Source: Chloroflexota bacterium
Lineage (GTDB): Bacteria; Chloroflexota; Anaerolineae; 4572-78
Direction: 5' to 3'
Length of the DNA: 9,732 bases
Assembly: GCA_024278015.1 (NCBI GenBank)
Contig: JAJRUC010000371.1
Location: 1-9,732 of the forward strand
Shown: piece after piece, positions 5,201-9,732 of the stretch
Layout: each line of letters begins with the position of its first letter
Numbering within the stretch: the first letter of the stretch is position 1
Notes under the pieces: generated by a model
What the model saw: only the letters and a program-made list of their open reading frames with translations
Database searches by the model: none
Told to the model about the DNA's origin: nothing
Translations under genes and position numbers: made by a program

Positions 5201-6724
5201 ATGAAACGTAAAGTTTTGTTCTTTGCGCTTGTAGTGGCAATATTGATGATGGCCGTTCCGATGACTGCTTTGGCCCAGGGGCCGGAATGTCAGGATGTAG
5301 TCACCATCCAGAAAGACGACTGGCTGTCTAAAGTAGCCGACAAATATTTCGGCAATATCTTCGCCTGGCCGGCCATTATGGCAATTCACAACCAGGCGGC
5401 CCTGGCCAACCCCGAAAAATTCCCCGACAAGGTCATCAACGCCGACGTTATTGAAGTGGGCTGGAGTCTGTGCATCCCCACCGCCGATGAAGCCGACGCC
5501 TTCCTGGCTACCTACGACCCGGCCAAACCGGAATTGCTGTACGCTTCCGGCGATTCCGGGCAGTTGGTCATCGGTAGCTGGTGGACAGCCGGCGGCGAAG
5601 CCGAAGGTCTGGCCGGCATGTTCCGCATTTACAAGGAACTGTACCCCGGCGTAGAAATTGTAAACGCCACTGTGGCCGGCGGCGCAGGCACCAACTTCAA
5701 AGCCGTGCTGGCAACCCGCCTTATCGGCGGAGACCCCCCGGACACCTTCCAGTTGCACGCCGGTCTGGAAGTTGAAACCTACAGCCCGGAACAATTCCTT
5801 GAACCGGCAGACGATATTTACGCTTCTGAAGGGCTGGAAGATGTCTTCCCCGCCGACTTGCTGGCGCTGTTGAAATACAAAGGCCACTACTGGGGCGTAC
5901 CGGCCAACATTCACCGCTCGAATGTATTGTGGTACAACAAAGCCGTCTTCGAAGCCAATGGCTTGACCCCGCCCACCAGCTTCGATGAATTTATAGCCGT
6001 ATCCGATGCCTTGCAAACTGCCGGCATCCAACCCTACGTCATCGGCACCAAAGACGGCTGGGAAGCCGCCCACGTCTTTGAAAATGTACTGGTCGGCACC
6101 CTGGGCGCCGACGGCTACAAAGGGCTGTGGACGGGCGCAACCGACTGGTCCGGCCCGGAAGTGACTCAGGCCCTTGAAAACTTCAAAATGATGATGAGCT
6201 ACGCCAACCCGGATCATCCCGCCTTAACCTGGGACGGCGCGGGCGAATACCTCATCAACGGCACCGGCGGTATGATGATTATGGGCGACTGGACCGACGG
6301 CTGGTTCACCTCCAAAGCCTTCACCGGCTACGGCTGGGCGCCCCCGCCGGGAACCCAGGGGACGTTTGTGGCCCTGTCCGACAGCTTCTCGCTGCCCAAA
6401 GGCGCGCCGGATGCGGAAAACGCCCGCAACTGGCTGAAGGTTGTCGGCTCTAAAGCCGGCCAGGAAGCCTTTAACCCCAAGAAAGGCTCTATCTGCGCCC
6501 GCACCGACTGCGACCCGGCCCTGTTCAACGAATACCTGCAATCGGCCATGGTTGACTGGAGCCAGGACGCCATTGTGCCCAGTGTGGTTCACGGCGCGGC
6601 GGCCATCGAATCGTGGGCGACCGACTACAAAGACGCTTTGATCCTCTTTGTGGGTACCGGCGACGTGGCCGGCACCCAGGCGCTGCTGCAACAAGCCTGT
6701 GTTGATGCCGGTGTGTGCCAATAA
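5201..6724 (+). CDS. Glucose/mannose-type ABC transporter substrate-binding protein with N-terminal LysM-like segment
   Basis: A 507-residue exported protein. The signal peptide (residues 1-25) ends ALA-Q, a signal peptidase I site; C30 is not in a lipobox. Residues about 31-94 form a LysM-like module: a TIQKDDWLSKVADKYFG strand-helix start, a helix with IMAIHNQ, and a VIEVGWSLCIP end. LysM modules usually bind peptidoglycan glycans. From about residue 113 on it is a family 1 sugar-binding protein of the CUT1 glucose/mannose group (GtsA-like): NATVAGGAGTNFKAVLATR, GGDPPDTFQLHAG, and a C-terminal EAFNPKKGS...ARTD. Six cysteines (C30, C91 and two close C-terminal pairs) fit disulfides in an extracytoplasmic protein. 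It is longer than usual family members because of the LysM-like part. It delivers sugar to the permeases encoded downstream. Glucose/mannose specificity follows from family resemblance and is not proven. Confidence 0.9.
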   Translation: MKRKVLFFALVVAILMMAVPMTALAQGPECQDVVTIQKDDWLSKVADKYFGNIFAWPAIMAIHNQAALANPEKFPDKVINADVIEVGWSLCIPTADEADAFLATYDPAKPELLYASGDSGQLVIGSWWTAGGEAEGLAGMFRIYKELYPGVEIVNATVAGGAGTNFKAVLATRLIGGDPPDTFQLHAGLEVETYSPEQFLEPADDIYASEGLEDVFPADLLALLKYKGHYWGVPANIHRSNVLWYNKAVFEANGLTPPTSFDEFIAVSDALQTAGIQPYVIGTKDGWEAAHVFENVLVGTLGADGYKGLWTGATDWSGPEVTQALENFKMMMSYANPDHPALTWDGAGEYLINGTGGMMIMGDWTDGWFTSKAFTGYGWAPPPGTQGTFVALSDSFSLPKGAPDAENARNWLKVVGSKAGQEAFNPKKGSICARTDCDPALFNEYLQSAMVDWSQDAIVPSVVHGAAAIESWATDYKDALILFVGTGDVAGTQALLQQACVDAGVCQ

Positions 6725-6743
6725 ATATGCCTTAAGTTGATGG

Positions 6744-6788
6744 AATGTGGCGGCAGCCTGAACCATTCGGGCTGCCCCACATTCTTTT
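6744..6788 (+). terminator. Terminator-like hairpin between SBP and permease genes
   Basis: AATGTGG and GGCAGCC, separated by one bulged C, pair with GGCTGCC and CCACATT (ending 6783). A T:G pair and GAA/TTC extend the stem to a CCA loop, and CTTTT follows. It lies 19 nt after the SBP stop. In sugar importer operons such a hairpin usually gives partial termination or 3'-end protection, raising SBP over permease mRNA. Confidence 0.7.
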
Positions 6789-6822
6789 AAACGCGTGTAG
6801 CCGGCTTTCGACAGTCGGTTCC

Positions 6823-6850
6823 GCAGGGGCACGTTGCAGCGTGCCCCTGC
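6823..6850. repeat. 11-bp palindromic hairpin (family copy 2)
   Basis: GCAGGGGCACG (6823-6833) and CGTGCCCCTGC (6840-6850) are perfect inverted repeats around TTGCAG. Compared with the copy at 655-684, the T:A pair at the eighth arm position is replaced by C:G, so pairing is kept. No T-tract follows. It lies in the 241-bp gap between the SBP and the first permease gene. Confidence 0.75.
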
Positions 6851-6914
6851 AATTTCCGATGATGTCTCTTCAACGGGCCAGACCATCTTCCGGCTGCGCC
6901 ACAATGGACTCGCC

Positions 6915-6949
6915 CGCTGAAGGCTGACAGCCAGCCGCTGACCGCTATT
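6915..6949. repeat. Degenerate heptamer array (CGCTGAC-like) before the first permease
   Basis: CGCTGAA, GGCTGAC, AGCCAGC, CGCTGAC and CGCTATT run in register at 7-bp period, ending 6 nt before the AGGAG ribosome site (6955-6959) of the permease gene. The units are imperfect, so the period is suggestive rather than certain. Confidence 0.4.
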
Positions 6950-6965
6950 TTCACAGGAGTGCCGT

Positions 6966-7955
6966 ATGCAACGTATCACGTGGGAACGAGTAGTTTCGAT
7001 TCTGCTCATCAGCCCCTCGGTGCTGGCTATTGCCGTTTTTGTGTATGGCTTTATCGCCTTCACCAGTTTCGCCTCGTTCACCAAATGGGATAGCCTTATC
7101 CCGGATTTTTCACTGGTGGGCTTGAGCAACTACCAAAAACTGTTTGCCAATCCCAGATTTCAGATTGATATGAGAAACACCGTATCGTTCACCATTCTCT
7201 TTCTGGCTTTGTGTCTGGTGGTCGGGTTTGTGCTGGCCTCTTTGCTTGACCAACACATCCGGGGCGAAGGAATCTTCCGCAGTATTTATCTGTTTCCTAT
7301 GGCAATTTCATTTATCGTAACCGGCGTGGTGTGGCGCTGGCTGATGACCCCCGGCAGCCCCGGCCTGGGAGATACCGGCCTGAACCTGCTCTTTGAAAAG
7401 ATGGGCCTCGGTTTTTTGAAATGGGGCTGGTTTACCGACCCGATGGTCTGGCACATCCCGGCCGAATCGGGGGTGGGGCAAGTACTCACCGCCATCGGTC
7501 TGGGCGGGCTGGCTTCCACAAAGGTTGGCATTTCGGCGGGAGTCATCTCGCTGGTGCTGGCGGCCACGTGGCAAATGTCGGGCTACACCATGGCGATGTA
7601 TCTGGCCGGCTTGCGCAGCATCCCGGACGAACTGCGGGAGGCGGCTCGCGTCGACGGCGCCTCGGAGTTGCAAATTTTGTGGCGCATCATCATCCCCTTG
7701 CTCAAGCCGGTTACACTGAGCGTTATCATCATTCTGGGCCACATCTCGCTGAAAATATACGATTTGGTGGTCTCGATGACCGGCCCCGGCATCGGGTTTT
7801 CTACTGATGTGCCGGCCTATTATATGTGGGACACAACCTTCCGGGGCAACCACTTTGCGCGGGGGGCTGCGATTGCCGTTGTCTTGCTGGTGATGGTGGC
7901 CGTTTTGATTGTGCCCTATCTGGTCTGGAGTAGCCGCACGGAGGCTGAATTATGA
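6966..7955 (+). CDS. Carbohydrate ABC transporter permease 1 (CUT1, GtsB/MalF-like)
   Basis: A 329-residue inner-membrane protein with about six membrane segments (around residues 11-33, 72-95, 105-125, 190-212, 243-265 and 298-319). The EAA loop that docks the ATPase starts at E225 (EAARVDGAS) and ends RIIIPLLKP, matching the binding-protein-dependent transport permease family. GEGIFRSIYLFPMAISFIVTG closely resembles the GtsB group of glucose permeases. A loop of about 60 residues between the third and fourth segments (about 128-188) looks longer than in the GtsB proteins I recall. AGGAG six nt upstream supports the ATG at 6966. It follows the SBP gene by 241 bp with a terminator-like hairpin between, and overlaps the next permease by ATGA, so the two are translationally coupled. 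No ATPase gene is present in the operon. Confidence 0.94.
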   Translation: MQRITWERVVSILLISPSVLAIAVFVYGFIAFTSFASFTKWDSLIPDFSLVGLSNYQKLFANPRFQIDMRNTVSFTILFLALCLVVGFVLASLLDQHIRGEGIFRSIYLFPMAISFIVTGVVWRWLMTPGSPGLGDTGLNLLFEKMGLGFLKWGWFTDPMVWHIPAESGVGQVLTAIGLGGLASTKVGISAGVISLVLAATWQMSGYTMAMYLAGLRSIPDELREAARVDGASELQILWRIIIPLLKPVTLSVIIILGHISLKIYDLVVSMTGPGIGFSTDVPAYYMWDTTFRGNHFARGAAIAVVLLVMVAVLIVPYLVWSSRTEAEL

Positions 7956-8866
7956 GCAACAACGTTTCCACGTCTACCAAAACGGCGCGCAACGAAACGC
8001 TTCACGACAAACGCCGGCAGCGCATACTCATTTACGCCCTGCTGACCGGCTTTGCAATTTTCTACCTAACCCCTATTTTTCTGCTGGTCATCACCAGTTT
8101 AAAAAGTTTCGCCGAAGTCAGCCTGTCAACCATGTGGGATTTGCCCACCACTTTCTCCCTGGCCAGCTTCAGCAAAGCCTGGCTCGGCAGCCAGCAGGAA
8201 GGCTTTCGCGGCCTGGGCGTTAATTTTATGAACAGCGTCTATCTGGCTGTTCCGGCCACCATCCTTTCGGCCATGTTGGGGTCTGTTAACGGCTACATCC
8301 TGGCCAAGTGGAAGTTTCGCGGCTCCAACGTCCTGTTTCCGCTGCTGCTGTTCGGTATGTTCATTCCCTATCAAAGTATTCTCATTCCGTTGGTGCAGGT
8401 TCTGAGTAAAATCCCGTGGTTCGGCGGACACAGCCTGTACGGCACCATTCCCGGCCTGATTTTGGCCCACGTGGTGTACGGCATTCCCATCACCACCCTC
8501 ATCTTCCGCAACTATTACGCCGCCATCCCCACCGAACTGGTGGAAGCCTCCCGCATTGACGGGGCGAATATCTTCGGCGTGTACCGGCACATCCTCTTCC
8601 CGCTGTCGATGCCCGGCTTTGTGGTGGTCATGATTTGGCAATTCACCTCGGTGTGGAACGACTTTCTGTTCGCCGCCACCATCACCAGCAGCCCGGACGT
8701 GCAGCCCATCACCGTCGGCCTGAACAACCTGGCCGGCAGCTACATCGTCGAATGGAATGTGCAGATGGCCGGCTCGCTGATAGCCGCCCTGCCCACCCTG
8801 CTGGTTTACGTTGTGCTGGGCCGATTCTTTATGCGCGGCCTGCTGGCCGGCTCGCTGAAAGGCTGA
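7952..8866 (+). CDS. Carbohydrate ABC transporter permease 2 (CUT1, GtsC/MalG-like)
   Basis: A 304-residue inner-membrane protein: a basic, polar N-terminal tail of about 25 residues, then about six membrane segments (around 25-49, 90-112, 125-147, 162-184, 218-240 and 271-292). The EAA loop starts at E198 (EASRIDGANIF) and ends HILFPLSMP. It forms the second half of the pore with the upstream permease. Its ATG lies inside the stop of that gene (ATGA overlap), with GGAGG at 7940-7944 seven nt upstream inside the preceding frame. The HAD phosphatase gene begins 10 nt after its stop. Family length and motif order are normal. Confidence 0.94.
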   Translation: MSNNVSTSTKTARNETLHDKRRQRILIYALLTGFAIFYLTPIFLLVITSLKSFAEVSLSTMWDLPTTFSLASFSKAWLGSQQEGFRGLGVNFMNSVYLAVPATILSAMLGSVNGYILAKWKFRGSNVLFPLLLFGMFIPYQSILIPLVQVLSKIPWFGGHSLYGTIPGLILAHVVYGIPITTLIFRNYYAAIPTELVEASRIDGANIFGVYRHILFPLSMPGFVVVMIWQFTSVWNDFLFAATITSSPDVQPITVGLNNLAGSYIVEWNVQMAGSLIAALPTLLVYVVLGRFFMRGLLAGSLKG

Positions 8867-8876
8867 CAATCCGCGT

Positions 8877-9692
8877 ATGGAAATCATCAATCCCAACCTC
8901 AAACGCGGTCAGGTTCGCACCGCCCTGTTCGATTTCGACGGCACGCTGTCGCTCATCCGCGAAGGCTGGGAACAGGTTATGATTCCGATGATGGTGGATC
9001 TGTTGCAACAAACCCCCGCCGCCGAAGGCCCATCGGAACTGGAAGCAATTGTCGCCGGGCTGGTGTCTCGCACCACCGGGCGGCAAACCATCTATCAAAT
9101 GATAAACCTGGCCGAAGAAATTGAAAAACGGGGCGGCCTGCCCCGTAACCCGCTGGTTTACAAGCGCATGTATCTGGACAGGCTGGGCAAGCGCATCCAA
9201 AGCCGGTTGGATGCGCTTGAAAGCGGGCGCGTTTCTGCCGAAACAATGATGGTTCCCGGCGCGCGGGCCGTTTTGCAAGCCATGCAGACGCGGGGCGTAA
9301 CCTGCTATCTGGCCTCCGGCACCGATGAACCCTACGTCCGCGCCGAAGCCGCCGCCCTGGGCATTGCCCCGTACTTTGCCGGCATTTACGGGGCGCAGGA
9401 TAATTACAAACAATTCTCAAAACGGTTGGTCATCGAAAGATTGTTGGCCCAAAACAACCTGCAAGGCCACGAACTGGTTGCCTTCGGCGACGGCTTTGTG
9501 GAAATTGAAGAGACAAAGCGCGTGGGCGGCCTGGCCGTGGGCGTGGCCTCCAACGAAGCCACCCGCACCGGCCTCAACGCCTGGAAACGAACCCGCCTGC
9601 TCAAGGCCGGGGCAGACATCATCATCCCCGATTTTCGGGAACACAATGAATTGCCGGCTTTTCTGAATATACTCAACCGCGTCATAAAATAA
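8877..9692 (+). CDS. HAD-superfamily hydrolase (probable phosphatase) in the sugar operon
   Basis: A 271-residue soluble protein with all four HAD motifs. Motif I is DFDGT, with nucleophile D19 and acid/base D21; motif II is ASGT with S147; motif III is a lysine in NYKQFSKR, K182 or K178; motif IV is FGDG with D205 followed by E209. The 120 or so residues between motifs I and II are helical in character and form a C1-type cap, which sets substrate choice. Members commonly remove phosphate from small metabolites such as phosphosugars or phosphoglycolate; the substrate here is not recognisable. It starts 10 nt after the permease stop with only a weak AAAGG upstream (8858-8862), so translation may depend on coupling. 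Its place at the end of the importer operon suggests a role in handling the imported sugar, which is inference. The remaining 40 nt (9693-9732) hold nothing I recognise. Confidence 0.9.
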   Translation: MEIINPNLKRGQVRTALFDFDGTLSLIREGWEQVMIPMMVDLLQQTPAAEGPSELEAIVAGLVSRTTGRQTIYQMINLAEEIEKRGGLPRNPLVYKRMYLDRLGKRIQSRLDALESGRVSAETMMVPGARAVLQAMQTRGVTCYLASGTDEPYVRAEAAALGIAPYFAGIYGAQDNYKQFSKRLVIERLLAQNNLQGHELVAFGDGFVEIEETKRVGGLAVGVASNEATRTGLNAWKRTRLLKAGADIIIPDFREHNELPAFLNILNRVIK

Positions 9693-9732
9693 CAGTAACT
9701 ACTCAGGCATCAGAGATAAAGTTACCAATTAG

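Noticed and set aside
5101..5211. 36-codon upstream ORF overlapping the SBP start out of frame
   Set aside because: GGAG is only one nt from this ATG, the encoded sequence shows no family feature, and the frame runs through the SBP ribosome site. A four-codon mini-ORF at 5105 is more plausible.
5189..6217. Minus-strand open frame of 342 codons opposite the sugar SBP
   Set aside because: Long only because of GC-rich third positions in the SBP gene; no family resemblance and no ribosome site. The same applies to 6224-7129 and 8126-8902 on the minus strand.

Overview
The window reads as a chromosomal segment of a GC-rich bacterium, most likely a Chloroflexota/Anaerolineae-type organism. That placement is an inference. 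It rests on the secreted substrate-binding-protein (SBP) + von Willebrand factor A (VWA) fusion, the LysM-like segment fused to a sugar-binding protein, the lipoprotein style, and the many short palindromic and heptamer repeats between genes. No marker gene fixes the taxonomy.

Left half, minus strand (3601 down to 1). Three genes point the same way: a membrane-anchored solute-binding-like protein (2597-3601), a lipoprotein joining a related solute-binding domain to a C-terminal VWA domain with a complete MIDAS site (732-2495), and the start of an ABC-2-type ABC ATPase (1-558) cut by the window edge. The first two look like paralogues, one with and one without VWA. The ATPase lies beyond a 173-bp gap holding a strong palindrome and may be a separate unit.

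Centre. A 389-bp divergent intergenic region (3602-3990) separates this group from a plus-strand P1-family (DmpA/NylC-like) self-cleaving peptidase (3991-4995). It contains a near-consensus sigma70 promoter, an 11-bp direct repeat, heptamer tandem repeats and a C-rich stretch with small hairpins.

Right half, plus strand (4996-9692). This is a carbohydrate importer operon of the CUT1 glucose/mannose type: promoter with an overlapping palindrome, a leader with an orphan Shine-Dalgarno, a secreted LysM-like + sugar SBP (5201-6724), a terminator-like hairpin, two permeases overlapping by ATGA (6966-7955, 7952-8866) and a HAD phosphatase (8877-9692). No importer ATPase is encoded here, so a shared MsmK-type ATPase elsewhere is implied. 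The hairpin after the SBP gene fits the usual need for more binding protein than permease.

The main unexplained structure is intergenic. There are two copies of one hairpin family differing by a compensated base pair, and tandem heptamers of differing sequence but the same 7-bp period, several directly against start codons. I found no CRISPR array, rRNA, tRNA, transposase or phage gene.
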